Assembly (NCBI GenBank): GCA_034430155.1
Contig: DAOUET010000025.1
Location: 1 to 55,027, forward strand
DNA: 55,027 bases
DNA from: DAOUET01 sp034430155
GTDB lineage: Bacteria > Chloroflexota > Anaerolineae > Anaerolineales > UBA4823
Reading direction: 5' to 3'
Part shown: positions 7,297-16,112 of the stretch, in pieces
How positions within the stretch are numbered: position 1 is the first letter of the stretch
Layout: the number at the start of each line of letters is the position of its first letter
Made by a program: the position numbers and the translations under genes
Notes under the pieces: model-generated
Database searches by the model: none
The model's input: only the letters and a program-made list of their open reading frames with translations
Told to the model about the DNA's origin: nothing

Positions 7297-9246
7297 TTAG
7301 GGTTTGAGGTTCTTCTTGAAAAAATCGGTAATTGCATTGTAGCAAGTGACCCGGTTTTGGAATTTTAATACGTCATGCCCTTCATTCTCGAACATCAAAT
7401 AATCAACCTCTTTGCCTTGAGAACGTAGATACTCAACCAGATCGCGCGACTCCCGTTCTACAACTCGAGGGTCATTCTTCCCTTGAATAACCAATAATGG
7501 GCAGGTTACCTGGTCAATATATGTTCGGGGCGACCTTTCTACCAATAATTCACGATCATCCGCGTTCTGAGGATCACCAAGGACAAGGTTGAAATATGGT
7601 TTCCAGGTTTCAGGAATACGCTCACAGAAAGTTATCAGATCGTAGGGACCAAACATGTCTACCGCGGCTGACCAAATATCTGGATGCCGGGCAGCCAGCG
7701 TAAGGGTCATGTAACCGCCATAAGAACGTCCCACTACTCCGGCTCTGGAGGTATCGATACGTTCATCTTTTGGAAGGATTTGCTTTATTGCGTAAACATG
7801 ATCGAGGCGGTCTTTTCCACCCCAATCTCGGTCTACTTGCTTGGTGTAATTTAACCCATAACCGGTACTACCTCGTACATTTGGCACAAAAACCCCAAAC
7901 CCATTTAAGGTGAGATATTGAATCAACGGTATCGAGAACCAGGCGAAATCAGGTCGTTCCTGACTTTGAGGACCTCCGTGAACATAATAAACTAAGGGAC
8001 GAGGGCCTTTGAATCCTAATGCTTTAGAGGGAAGGTAGAGTCTGGCAGAGACACGGTAACCGTCAGAAGAAGTATAAGAGGCATCTTCTCCCGGAGATAA
8101 CCATTCTTCAGGAATGCCAAGTACACGTTCGTGGGTGTGCTGAGAAATTGTTTGTCGCCTGTTACCTTCTACAGTAAAGATTTGGGTAGGGGTAGTTGCA
8201 GTCGAGAAAGATAATGAGTAGCGATCGCTGGCTTTGTCATAATAAGAAGCTTCTAGTACACCTTCGGATAGTAATCCCTGACCGCAGGCGACAGAATCTA
8301 ATTCCATTTTCAGGGCTGATTCATCGAATGATCCCTCATAAAGCCAAGAACAGCCATCGATGTTGTATTCCAGCAGGTATCGTTCGGCGTGGAGATGTTC
8401 CAATCCGGAGAATTCCCCAAAGCCTTTGTGAACAGCGCCAACAATGACAACCGGTTTTACATCCTCCGGATCAGATAGCTTTAAATAACCCAGGCCAAAG
8501 GTATCGTTGAAGAGAGCAGTTCCAAATAACAATCCGCCACCGGCTGTAAATTGGCAGGAAAAGATGGCATTCAGGGGAATTTCTTCGCCTTCTTTGCGAT
8601 CCTCAAGCGGCGTACCGTACAGTAATCTCTTCTCCCCTTCCCCTTTTTCCCAAAGGTAAAGCACCTCATCTCCTACGCTATACCCATCAGTCAAGATCGT
8701 TTTAGAGTGGTCTTTGCTGACGCCATCAATATAAGCACCCCATGGACTTTCCCCTAATTTTAAAAGGGCGCCTGTTGTAAGATCTCCCTGAAAAGACTCG
8801 TTATTTTGCTCTGTTCTGGATTCCGCACCGAGGTATACCAGATTACATTCTGGATCGCACTCCCCTAGATGAACGCGGTAATTTTCAAATTTATTACCAA
8901 AGGCAGATTCTGGAAAACCACCTGTTATCGGGATAACCATTGGTTGGTAATTCTCATCACCGTCTTTATCAATCATTACCAGGATCTTTTCAATATCCGG
9001 AAAGGCGTAAAATGAACGGCCTCCTATAAGATGAGGGTTTTGCAGAGCGATATGGGGAGGTAGCAACGGTTCGGGGACGCTACCACCATAATTCATGGCA
9101 TACAGGCTCAATTGACCACTCAGGTTACTGATGAAAAAAAGGCGATCATTCACTAATTGGGGTGCGAGAAATAACCGAGCTGAGAGAAGCGATTCTATGC
9201 GAATCATGGGATTTGAAGTTCCTTTCTTGAAGATTTTTACTGCCAT
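7297..9246 (-). CDS. S9 family serine peptidase (prolyl-oligopeptidase/acylaminoacyl type)
   Basis: This is a 649-residue, two-domain protein. The N-terminal half is a beta-propeller of WD/TolB-like blades (for example LFFISNLSGQLSLYAMNYGG), which screens substrates. The C-terminal half is an alpha/beta hydrolase: HGGPQSQERPDFAW is the oxyanion strand, GRSYGGYM holds the nucleophile (Ser508), DPRVV the region of the catalytic Asp, and FENEGHDVLK the catalytic His. No signal peptide is seen, so it probably degrades peptides in the cytosol after proteasome-like or Lon cleavage. The second Met in the start region is not needed; the first (9246) gives a normal N-terminus. It is likely co-transcribed with trmI. 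Confidence 0.93.
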   Translation of the reverse strand: MAVKIFKKGTSNPMIRIESLLSARLFLAPQLVNDRLFFISNLSGQLSLYAMNYGGSVPEPLLPPHIALQNPHLIGGRSFYAFPDIEKILVMIDKDGDENYQPMVIPITGGFPESAFGNKFENYRVHLGECDPECNLVYLGAESRTEQNNESFQGDLTTGALLKLGESPWGAYIDGVSKDHSKTILTDGYSVGDEVLYLWEKGEGEKRLLYGTPLEDRKEGEEIPLNAIFSCQFTAGGGLLFGTALFNDTFGLGYLKLSDPEDVKPVVIVGAVHKGFGEFSGLEHLHAERYLLEYNIDGCSWLYEGSFDESALKMELDSVACGQGLLSEGVLEASYYDKASDRYSLSFSTATTPTQIFTVEGNRRQTISQHTHERVLGIPEEWLSPGEDASYTSSDGYRVSARLYLPSKALGFKGPRPLVYYVHGGPQSQERPDFAWFSIPLIQYLTLNGFGVFVPNVRGSTGYGLNYTKQVDRDWGGKDRLDHVYAIKQILPKDERIDTSRAGVVGRSYGGYMTLTLAARHPDIWSAAVDMFGPYDLITFCERIPETWKPYFNLVLGDPQNADDRELLVERSPRTYIDQVTCPLLVIQGKNDPRVVERESRDLVEYLRSQGKEVDYLMFENEGHDVLKFQNRVTCYNAITDFFKKNLKP

Positions 9247-9300
9247 AATGAAAAAATACCCCCTAATCTTACCATGAAGGTTTCAAGTTACATGGCAACC

Positions 9301-9573
9301 TTATTTGTTGCGATCTACTTCTACCAGGCTGAGCCAGTAACCGATCCCTAGGAAAAGCACACTTCCCAATGTCGCCATCCCAAAGCGTAAGGGACCAATG
9401 CTGGCAAATGTCCATTCTAATTGGATGGCAATAATATGCCCTACCCAAAAGCCAGACCATGCTAAGAAAATATAAAGAACCAGGCGTCCAGCACCGCCAC
9501 CTCGCCATAGATGGAAAAGGGCTCCATAAAGAGTCGATGTTATCATGCCGAAAAGAAAGGAAGGTAGGGTCAT
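9301..9573 (-). CDS. Small three-helix membrane protein
   Basis: This is a 90-residue protein with three predicted transmembrane segments: about residues 3-22, 30-50 and 60-80. It ends in the polar VEVDRNK. The first two helices contain the Gly-rich junction RGGGAGR. I recognise no enzyme motif. Similar small integral membrane proteins without known function are frequent in this type of genome, but that is recollection rather than a search. It is divergent from the Lrp-type regulator and lies just upstream of the S9 peptidase gene. Confidence 0.7.
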   Translation of the reverse strand: MTLPSFLFGMITSTLYGALFHLWRGGGAGRLVLYIFLAWSGFWVGHIIAIQLEWTFASIGPLRFGMATLGSVLFLGIGYWLSLVEVDRNK

Positions 9574-9764
9574 AATTGAGGATTATGAGCTATCTGAGTA
9601 TACCTTGGGATCAGAGTTTACTCGAAAGGATAGGGGTTGTCAACGAATATCAATTTAATCCTGCGGGGAAAGTCGTACTCATCTTCTAGAGATGCAACTA
9701 AAGAAAATCCTTGAAAACCAATAAGGTAGATTGCCATATCGCTTCGATAAACTCTATTAATCCC

Positions 9765-9793
9765 TTGCGGTTTTACGAATATCACAATATAAT
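9765..9793 (+). promoter_or_regulatory. Promoter of the Lrp-type regulator gene
   Basis: TTGCGG (9765-9770) and a perfect TATAAT (9788-9793) have a 17-base spacer. Transcription would begin near 9800, so the ATG at 9795 cannot be used from this promoter. That favours ATG 9831 as the true start of the regulator. Confidence 0.55.
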
Positions 9794-9830
9794 TATGAAT
9801 AATTTCGAATATCGTATCTTCGATGATGAA

Positions 9831-10286
9831 ATGGATCAGATAGATTCTGAAATCATCACGCTTCTACAGCGTGATGGTCGCAAACCATTTACCGATATCG
9901 CCAAAGCGCTTGGCATTTCTGAGGGGACAGTTAGGAATCGGGTTACCCGTCTGGCAGAGGAACAAATACTTCAAATTGTTGGCATGGTAGACCCTTCCCG
10001 GGTAGGTTTTAATGCACCAGCCATGATTGGGGTTTCGGTTCAACCCCCAATGATGGAAAGTGTAGCAAAAACCGTAGCTGAATTTCCTGAAGTCAGTTAT
10101 CTGATAATGGTGTCTGGGGAGTTTGATCTTTTTGTAGAGGTACTTTGTAAGGATCGCGATCATCTGGCCTCGTTCTTAAATCAAAAGTTACAACACGTTC
10201 CAGGCATTCTGCGCACACAAACTTTTATGATATTGCGTACTTACAAGATGGCTTACGGCGCCATACCTATGACCTCAATTCCTTGA
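9831..10286 (+). CDS. Lrp/AsnC family transcriptional regulator
   Basis: This 151-residue DNA-binding regulator has the N-terminal winged helix opening MDQIDSEIITLLQRDGRKPF with the recognition helix in GISEGTVRNRVTRLAEEQIL. The C-terminal RAM effector domain contains VAEFPEVSYLIMVSGEFDLFVEV and reaches GILRTQTFMILRTYK. Members bind amino acids or related amines as octamers. Start 9831 is chosen because the family nearly always begins at this D-x-x-D helix and because the promoter at 9765-9793 places the RNA start after the earlier ATG at 9795. It directly precedes the polyamine-type importer and catabolic genes on the same strand, so it probably senses an amine or amino acid and controls them. 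No strong ribosome binding site is visible. Confidence 0.88.
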   Translation: MDQIDSEIITLLQRDGRKPFTDIAKALGISEGTVRNRVTRLAEEQILQIVGMVDPSRVGFNAPAMIGVSVQPPMMESVAKTVAEFPEVSYLIMVSGEFDLFVEVLCKDRDHLASFLNQKLQHVPGILRTQTFMILRTYKMAYGAIPMTSIP

Positions 10287-10378
10287 TCCAGGGAGAACAC
10301 AGCTAATTCGTCAATCCCAATAATATCCTTTCTTGGTCGAGCTATCTAGGCCTTGCGGATGTTATCATTTCCCACCTT

Positions 10379-11479
10379 ATGGATAAATCCATGGCTGAAG
10401 AATTTTCAGTAGAGCTTCGAGATGTGGTGAAACGCTTTGGGCAGGTTACCGCGGTGACGCATGTCTCCATACAGATTAAAGATGGTGAGTTTTTCTCTCT
10501 GCTTGGCCCAAGTGGCTGTGGAAAAACGACCACTCTGCGTTTAATTGCTGGCTTCGAAATGCCTACATCTGGAGAAATCCATATTGGAGGAAAACCACAA
10601 GGATATCTACCAGCTTATAAACGTCCCGTCAATACTGTATTCCAAAACTATGCGCTTTTTCCCCACATGTCAGTGAGGCGAAACGTAAGCTTTGGACTGG
10701 AAATGCAGGGAATCTCCGAACCTGAGATAAAGCGTCGGGTGGGTGAAGTAATAGAGCTGGTACACCTTACTGGTATGGCAAACCGCCGACCAAAACAGCT
10801 TTCGGGAGGACAGCAGCAACGGGTAGCCTTGGCGCGCGCCCTGGTCAATCAGCCGAAAGTCTTGCTGTTGGATGAACCTTTGGGTGCTTTGGATCTGAAG
10901 CTTCGCAAGGCCATGCAAGTGGAATTGAAGGCACTCCAAACGAGGGTGGGAATTACTTTCGTCTATGTCACCCATGACCAGGAAGAAGCCTTGACCATGT
11001 CTGACAGGATCGGTGTTATGAACCAGGGAAAATTACTCCAAGTTGGAGCGGCGTTGGAGGTCTATGAATTGCCCAAAACCCGCTTTGTCTCTGATTTTAT
11101 TGGCGAGACAAACTACCTTGATGGTCGCGTGAGCAGTATCCAGGATCGCTATGTGGAAATTGTGATCGAGCCTGATATTAGGGTGTGGGCTCCTACGCTA
11201 CCTGACTTACACCAGCGACAACAGCTGACCATTGCATTCAGGCCGGAGAAGGTGCATCTAAATTCTGGGCAGAAGGAAGGATTGAACCAGGTAGCCGGCA
11301 CGATCCAGGAGGTTGTTTACACCGGATCTGCTACCACCTATAATGTCATCCTGCCAGATAAGTCAGTAATAACTGCCCGTAGGCAGAATATCGAAATCAC
11401 CCCAGGCACACAGTTTTCTACGGGAGAAAAAGTTACGGTTTCTTGGCCTGTTGAAATCACCAGGGTCTTCACAGAATGA
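10379..11479 (+). CDS. potA: Spermidine/putrescine-type ABC transporter ATPase
   Basis: This is a 366-residue importer ATPase of the PotA/CysA group. Walker A is GPSGCGKTT, the Q-loop is NTVFQNYALFPHM, the signature is LSGGQQQRVALARAL, Walker B is KVLLLDEPLGALD, and the H-loop is THDQEEALT. The C-terminal 110 residues form the TOBE domain (FRPEKVHLN, VYTGSATTYNVIL) characteristic of PotA. It powers the two permeases that follow. Two in-frame ATGs (10379, 10391) are both plausible; neither has a clear ribosome binding site. Gene order ATPase-permease-permease-binding protein is that of the classical potABCD operon. The polyamine specificity is inferred from all four components together. Confidence 0.92.
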   Translation: MDKSMAEEFSVELRDVVKRFGQVTAVTHVSIQIKDGEFFSLLGPSGCGKTTTLRLIAGFEMPTSGEIHIGGKPQGYLPAYKRPVNTVFQNYALFPHMSVRRNVSFGLEMQGISEPEIKRRVGEVIELVHLTGMANRRPKQLSGGQQQRVALARALVNQPKVLLLDEPLGALDLKLRKAMQVELKALQTRVGITFVYVTHDQEEALTMSDRIGVMNQGKLLQVGAALEVYELPKTRFVSDFIGETNYLDGRVSSIQDRYVEIVIEPDIRVWAPTLPDLHQRQQLTIAFRPEKVHLNSGQKEGLNQVAGTIQEVVYTGSATTYNVILPDKSVITARRQNIEITPGTQFSTGEKVTVSWPVEITRVFTE

Positions 11480-11556
11480 AATTGACTTGTTTACTGAAAA
11501 AATCAATCATTGAACAATTAAGGAGTATTAATTTACTCGCTTGTAGGGTGTAATCT

Positions 11557-12417
11557 ATGCAAAAGATGATCCGCCGATATCCCTCTTTAGGAGCCTGGTT
11601 GTTGTTGTTTCCAGCCGTGACTTGGTTGGTTGTGTTTTTTGTGGCGCCTTTATTTATTGTCCTGGTGTATAGCTTCTTAGAACGAGGCACCTACGGGGGA
11701 GTGGTATGGCAATTCACCGTTGAAAATATCAGCCGAGTATTCGATCCACTTTACCTCAATACCTTTATGAGATCAGTCTATATCGCCATGATAACCACGG
11801 TTATCTGTCTTTTCCTTGGATTTCCTCTGGCGTTTTTTATCGCGACCCGCCCTCCGAAGCGACGGAATACACTGCTGCTAGCTTTGATGATCCCTTTTTG
11901 GACCAATTTCTTGATCCGCACTTACGCCTGGCTGACTATTCTTCGGACAAACACGGGCCTGATCAATACTTCCCTGATGTCTCTGGGCATCATAAAAGAG
12001 CCACTGCCTTTGTTTGGCAATGATTTTGCCATCATTCTAGGATTGGTATACGGGTGGTTACCCGATATGGTCTTGCCGATCTACGCAGCCTTGGAACGAT
12101 TGGATTGGAGTTTAATTGAAGCAGCCAATGATCTTTATGCTTCTGGGACGAAAGCTTTCATGCGTATTATCTGGCCACTTTCCCTACCTGGCGTAGTAGC
12201 AGGTTCTATGTTGGTGTTTATCCCCTCACTGGGTGCCTTTGTCACTCCAGCCATTCTTGGTGGGGGAAAATCCCTCATGATCGGGAATATCATCAGCAAT
12301 CAATTCCTGGCAGCGCATGATTGGCCATTTGGATCAGCTCTTTCGATGCTGATGATGGTATTGATGCTGATGGCAACCTTAATTTACTTCCGGTCGACAA
12401 CCAGCAAGGGGTCATAA
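11557..12417 (+). CDS. potB: Spermidine/putrescine-type ABC permease, PotB-like
   Basis: This is a 286-residue integral membrane permease with six predicted helices, beginning LGAWLLLFPAVTWLVVFFVAPL. Segments IPFWTNFLIRTYAWLTILR and the cytoplasmic EAANDLYASGTKAFMRIIWPLSLPG are hallmarks of the PotB family; the latter is the EAA loop that contacts the ATPase. It forms the channel with the PotC-like partner. Its stop shares one base with the PotC start (TAATG), a coupled arrangement. It lies 77 bases downstream of the ATPase gene. The length is normal. Confidence 0.93.
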   Translation: MQKMIRRYPSLGAWLLLFPAVTWLVVFFVAPLFIVLVYSFLERGTYGGVVWQFTVENISRVFDPLYLNTFMRSVYIAMITTVICLFLGFPLAFFIATRPPKRRNTLLLALMIPFWTNFLIRTYAWLTILRTNTGLINTSLMSLGIIKEPLPLFGNDFAIILGLVYGWLPDMVLPIYAALERLDWSLIEAANDLYASGTKAFMRIIWPLSLPGVVAGSMLVFIPSLGAFVTPAILGGGKSLMIGNIISNQFLAAHDWPFGSALSMLMMVLMLMATLIYFRSTTSKGS

Positions 12418-13304
12418 TGATTAGCGCTTCTGCTGAGACTACTGCAAGTCGTATTGCAAGGTGGCGAGCTCGATTGGCCAACTTTTCCCTATCAACCTAC
12501 GGGTTACTCGGATATCTTTTCTTCTACGCCCCTATCATCCTCCTGGTTGTTTTTTCTTTCAACGATTCACGTTCTACTGCTTTGTGGAATGGTTTTACTT
12601 TGAGATGGTATGGGGAAATGATAAACGACGAGCAGGTCATCCTGGCCTTGTGGAATAGTCTATTTGTGGCAGTTGTATCGACGGCAGTATCCACTGTCCT
12701 TGGGACTCTGGCTGCTATGGCCATGGAACGTTTTACATTTTATGGAAAATTGGCCATGGATGCCTTGCTATATCTTCCGATCATAATCCCAGATATTGCT
12801 ATGGCGATTATGCTGTTGATCTTCTTCAACCTATCCGGAATTGGATTTGAGCCGTGGAGGGTAGAACTCTTTGGTATCCGACTGGCGGTTCCTTACTCAG
12901 TAATCATAGGGCATGTTGCCTTTAATATCTCTTTTGTTGCGGTGGTCGTACGCGCCCGTCTGGCACAAATGGACCGCACCTTAGAAGAAGCTGCCAATGA
13001 CCTCTACGCCGATAGTTGGATGACATTCAGGCGAATCACTCTGCCGATGATGATGCCGGGCATTCTCGGGGGAGCTTTGTTAGCTTTCACGCTTTCTCTC
13101 GATGACTTTGTGATCACCTTTTTTACCAGTGGGGCTGGATTTAATACGTTACCGGTGCGGGTCTTCGGTATGATTAAAAAAGGTGTAACTCCAAAGATCA
13201 ACGCGGTCTCGACACTGATGTTAGCTGCCTCTTTGTTGTTGGTCATCATTTCATTGGTAGCAAGGAAAGGAGGTGAAGACGCACCTGTAGATCTCAATTT
13301 GTAA
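12417..13304 (+). CDS. potC: Spermidine/putrescine-type ABC permease, PotC-like
   Basis: This 295-residue permease is the second half of the channel. The first helix is LLGYLFFYAPIILLVVFSFNDS, followed by WNGFTLRWYGEM, the standard PotC N-terminus. The EAA loop reads EEAANDLYADSWMTFRRITLPMMMPG, and SLDDFVITFFTSG closes the family pattern. ATG 12417 is chosen because it overlaps the potB stop by one base and gives the usual N-terminus. The earlier in-frame start at 12321 would lie inside potB. It is followed 42 bases later by the binding-protein gene with a strong Shine-Dalgarno. Confidence 0.92.
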   Translation: MISASAETTASRIARWRARLANFSLSTYGLLGYLFFYAPIILLVVFSFNDSRSTALWNGFTLRWYGEMINDEQVILALWNSLFVAVVSTAVSTVLGTLAAMAMERFTFYGKLAMDALLYLPIIIPDIAMAIMLLIFFNLSGIGFEPWRVELFGIRLAVPYSVIIGHVAFNISFVAVVVRARLAQMDRTLEEAANDLYADSWMTFRRITLPMMMPGILGGALLAFTLSLDDFVITFFTSGAGFNTLPVRVFGMIKKGVTPKINAVSTLMLAASLLLVIISLVARKGGEDAPVDLNL

Positions 13305-13346
13305 TCACCCCAAACTATTTAACCTTAATTCAGGAGGAGAAGAGTG

Positions 13347-14483
13347 ATGAAAGATAAGAATATTTTCCTTTTTCTGACATCGATATTGATCCTTGGCATG
13401 CTGCTTAGCGCTTGCGGAGGCGCCCCCACACCTGTGGTGGAGACAATCGCTCCGCAAGAAACCCAGGCTCCCACAGAACCGGTTGAAGTAAAGCCTGCCA
13501 ATGAGATCGTCATCTACAACTGGTCGGAATATATAGACCCGGAGATCTACACGCAATTTGAAGAAGAATTCGGGATCAAAATGGTTGAAGATAACTTTTC
13601 CAGCAATGAAGAGATGCTAGCAAAATTACAGGGTGGGGCGACAGGATATGCTTTAATCGTCCCTTCGGATTACACGGTAAGCATTATGAAAGCTGAAGGG
13701 ATGTTAGCTGAGTTGGACCAGAGCAATATCCCTAACATGAGTAATCTGGCAGACCGTTTCCACGACCTGCCATTTGACCCCGGGAACAAATATTGCGCTC
13801 CCTATCAATGGGGGACAACCGGCATAGGTTATATCGATGGGGAAGTGGAGAAACCAACCAGTTGGGCTGTCTTATTTGATCCAGATCCGAATGCTGTCAC
13901 CTATGGAAGGACAACTATGCTTGACGATGTGCGGGAAGGTTTTGCCGCGGCCTTGGTGTACCTGGGTTACGACATAAACACTACCGACGAAGCGCAGCTT
14001 CAGGAAGCAAAAGATGCCCTCATTCGGGCCAAACCAGGTCTGGCAGGATACGATAGTGATACTTTTGAGGACCTATTGGCCTCGGGTGAAAATCTGATGG
14101 CGCATGGCTGGAACGGTGATTTTCTGGTAGCTCAAGAGGAAAATGAAAACATCGCTTATACCGTCCCAGAGGAAGGCGGTGTGATTTGGGTCGACAATAT
14201 TTGCATACCCAGCTCTGCTACTCCAGAAGAAAAACTGGCGGGTGAGATGTTTATTAATTTTCTGCTTCGCCCAGAAATCGGCGCATTGCTTTCCGAATTT
14301 AACTACTATGCCAGTCCGAACGCTGCCTCTGAAGAGATGCTCGATGAAGAGTTTCTTTCAGATCCAACGGTCTACCCTCCCCCTGAAGTTTTAGAGAGGC
14401 TACAATTCATAACACCAGTGGGAGAATCGGAATCGCTTTACCAACGGCTTTGGGATGAAATCAAATCTGCACCTGTCCCATGA
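13347..14483 (+). CDS. potD: Spermidine/putrescine-type binding lipoprotein, PotD-like
   Basis: This is a 378-residue solute-binding protein. A signal peptide ends in the lipobox LLSAC with Cys23, so the mature protein is anchored to the outside of the membrane, as expected for a cell wall without a periplasmic soluble form. A Pro/Glu/Thr-rich linker follows, then the PotD fold with VIYNWSEYIDPEIYTQFEEEFG, the typical start of mature PotD proteins. GPx-type and WxGD segments (AHGWNGDFLV) form the ligand cleft. AGGAGGAGA precedes ATG 13347, making the GTG three bases upstream less likely. A stem-loop follows the gene. Polyamine binding is inferred from family resemblance; related proteins also bind other amines. 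Confidence 0.93.
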   Translation: MKDKNIFLFLTSILILGMLLSACGGAPTPVVETIAPQETQAPTEPVEVKPANEIVIYNWSEYIDPEIYTQFEEEFGIKMVEDNFSSNEEMLAKLQGGATGYALIVPSDYTVSIMKAEGMLAELDQSNIPNMSNLADRFHDLPFDPGNKYCAPYQWGTTGIGYIDGEVEKPTSWAVLFDPDPNAVTYGRTTMLDDVREGFAAALVYLGYDINTTDEAQLQEAKDALIRAKPGLAGYDSDTFEDLLASGENLMAHGWNGDFLVAQEENENIAYTVPEEGGVIWVDNICIPSSATPEEKLAGEMFINFLLRPEIGALLSEFNYYASPNAASEEMLDEEFLSDPTVYPPPEVLERLQFITPVGESESLYQRLWDEIKSAPVP

Positions 14484-14495
14484 TAACTGAAAAGT

Positions 14496-14528
14496 GGTGC
14501 GGTGTCCTTTATCAAGGGACGCCGCACC
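14496..14528 (+). repeat. Stem-loop between the importer and the first ALDH gene
   Basis: GGTGCGGTGTCC (14496-14507) pairs with GGGACGCCGCACC (14516-14528), giving about twelve pairs with one G-U. No T-run follows, so it is more likely an RNA-stabilising or read-through element that keeps the binding-protein message abundant than a full terminator. Confidence 0.6.
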
Positions 14529-14559
14529 CCATGGAAAGGAAATAATCGTTAATAAACCC

Positions 14560-16008
14560 ATGTTTATCAATGGCGAATTCATAACGGTGAGTACTCAGGG
14601 AACCTTATCAGTCATAAATCCTGCTACAGAAGAGCTATTGGGCCAGGTTGGGCGCGGCACCAAACGAGACGTTCAATTTGCTGTAGAAGCAGCCCGCAAC
14701 GCCTTCTGTGATTGGCGGAAAACTCCAGCTGCAGAGAGAGCAGCTTTATTGCACAAGGTTGCAAACGACATCAGGGCTCATCACGACGAGATTGTACGAT
14801 TATTAACCCAAGAAGAGGGTAAACCCATCCCCGAAAGTGATGAAGAATTATGGTGGAGCGAGGAAACATTCGACTATTACGCTGAATTAGGCCGTCACGA
14901 CCGGGGAGAGGTAATTCCTCCTGGGGATCCGGCTCAGTTCAATTTTGTTCTGAAGGAACCCTTGGGTGTAGTCGGCTGCATTGTGCCCTGGAACTATCCC
15001 TTACTGCTCATGACCTGGAAAGTAGCTCCCGCGCTGGCCGCAGGAAACACGGTGGTGATTAAGCCCTCCAAACTGACGCCGCTTTCTACATTGCGTTTAG
15101 CAGAAGTAGCCTTCAGTCACTTGCCAAAGGGGGTCGTCAATATCGTTACTGGTTTGGGTACTGAGGTGGGAGAACCGCTGGTTAATCACCCGGATGTAAG
15201 CATGATTGCTTTTACCGGATCATTAGCAATTGGGCAGCGGATTGCCAGGCTGGCAGGGCCAAAAATGAAAAAGCTGCACCTGGAATTAGGCGGCAAGGAT
15301 CCCATGGTGATCGCTTCCGATGTTGAGATAAAGATGGCAGTCAGGGGGTTGGCGTATGCTGCCTTATTAAACACCGGCCAGGTTTGTACCAGCACTGAAC
15401 GTGTTTATGTACATGAGAGTATTTATCCCCAATTAACTGAAGAATTGGCGGATTTCATTAGTAAGCTGCGCCTGGGTAATGGATTAGATGCGTCTACGGA
15501 TATCGGTCCTATGATAAGGGATCACTTTCGTGAAAAAGTGGAAATGCAATTAGAGGAGGCCCTCGGGGACGGTGCCAGGATAATCACAGGTGGGTCGCGC
15601 CCAACTGAATTTGATCGTGGCTTCTTCTTACAACCGACTCTCATCGTCAATGTTGACCATTCGATGCGTATCATGCAGGAAGAGACTTTTGGGCCGGTTA
15701 TTCCTTTAATGTCTTATAAATCCTTTGATGAGGCTATCGACCTGGCTAACGACAGCCCGTATGGTCTAGGGGCTTCACTCATGAGCAATGATGCCCGGTT
15801 AGTTAAACGATTCTATGAAGATGTTAAAGCCGGGACAATTTGGATTAATGATCCCTTAACGGACAATTTCGCAGGACCCTTTGGTGGGATGAAAATGAGT
15901 GGATTGGGCCGCGAGCTTGGTCAGGTAGGGTTTGATGAATTTTGCCAGGTAAAACATGTACATTGGGATATCGAGGGTGAGGAGAAAGCATATTGGTTCC
16001 CTTATTGA
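14560..16008 (+). CDS. Aldehyde dehydrogenase, first of two paralogues
   Basis: This 482-residue NAD(P)-dependent ALDH is of the betaine-aldehyde/aminoaldehyde type. The cofactor segment is VPWNYPLLLMTWKVAPALAAG, the general base is Glu242 in LELGGKDP, and the nucleophile is Cys276 in NTGQVCTST. The C-terminus GRELGQVGFDEFCQVKHVHW, ending WFPY, is closely matched by the second ALDH of the cluster. ATG 14560 is chosen because MFINGEF is the usual ALDH start; the only upstream AAGGAAA is rather far, so the start is not certain. It sits between the importer and a saccharopine-dehydrogenase-like gene and probably oxidises an amino-aldehyde from the imported amine to its acid. The substrate is inferred from context. 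Confidence 0.9.
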   Translation: MFINGEFITVSTQGTLSVINPATEELLGQVGRGTKRDVQFAVEAARNAFCDWRKTPAAERAALLHKVANDIRAHHDEIVRLLTQEEGKPIPESDEELWWSEETFDYYAELGRHDRGEVIPPGDPAQFNFVLKEPLGVVGCIVPWNYPLLLMTWKVAPALAAGNTVVIKPSKLTPLSTLRLAEVAFSHLPKGVVNIVTGLGTEVGEPLVNHPDVSMIAFTGSLAIGQRIARLAGPKMKKLHLELGGKDPMVIASDVEIKMAVRGLAYAALLNTGQVCTSTERVYVHESIYPQLTEELADFISKLRLGNGLDASTDIGPMIRDHFREKVEMQLEEALGDGARIITGGSRPTEFDRGFFLQPTLIVNVDHSMRIMQEETFGPVIPLMSYKSFDEAIDLANDSPYGLGASLMSNDARLVKRFYEDVKAGTIWINDPLTDNFAGPFGGMKMSGLGRELGQVGFDEFCQVKHVHWDIEGEEKAYWFPY

Positions 16009-16112
16009 ATTCAAGTATTGTTTAGGATCCGGGTAAGGGTTAAATTGCGAGCTTGCACCCTTTGCAAGCAAAAAACCGTTTCATATCGTCGATATTCCTT
16101 GAGGAGATTACC

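Noticed and set aside
12321..12416. Longer PotC start
   Set aside because: It would overlap PotB by almost 100 bases, and the family N-terminus begins after the TAATG junction.
16051..16069. Hairpin GCTTGCA/TGCAAGC as a terminator
   Set aside because: It is followed by A's, not T's, on the coding strand, and only seven pairs form.
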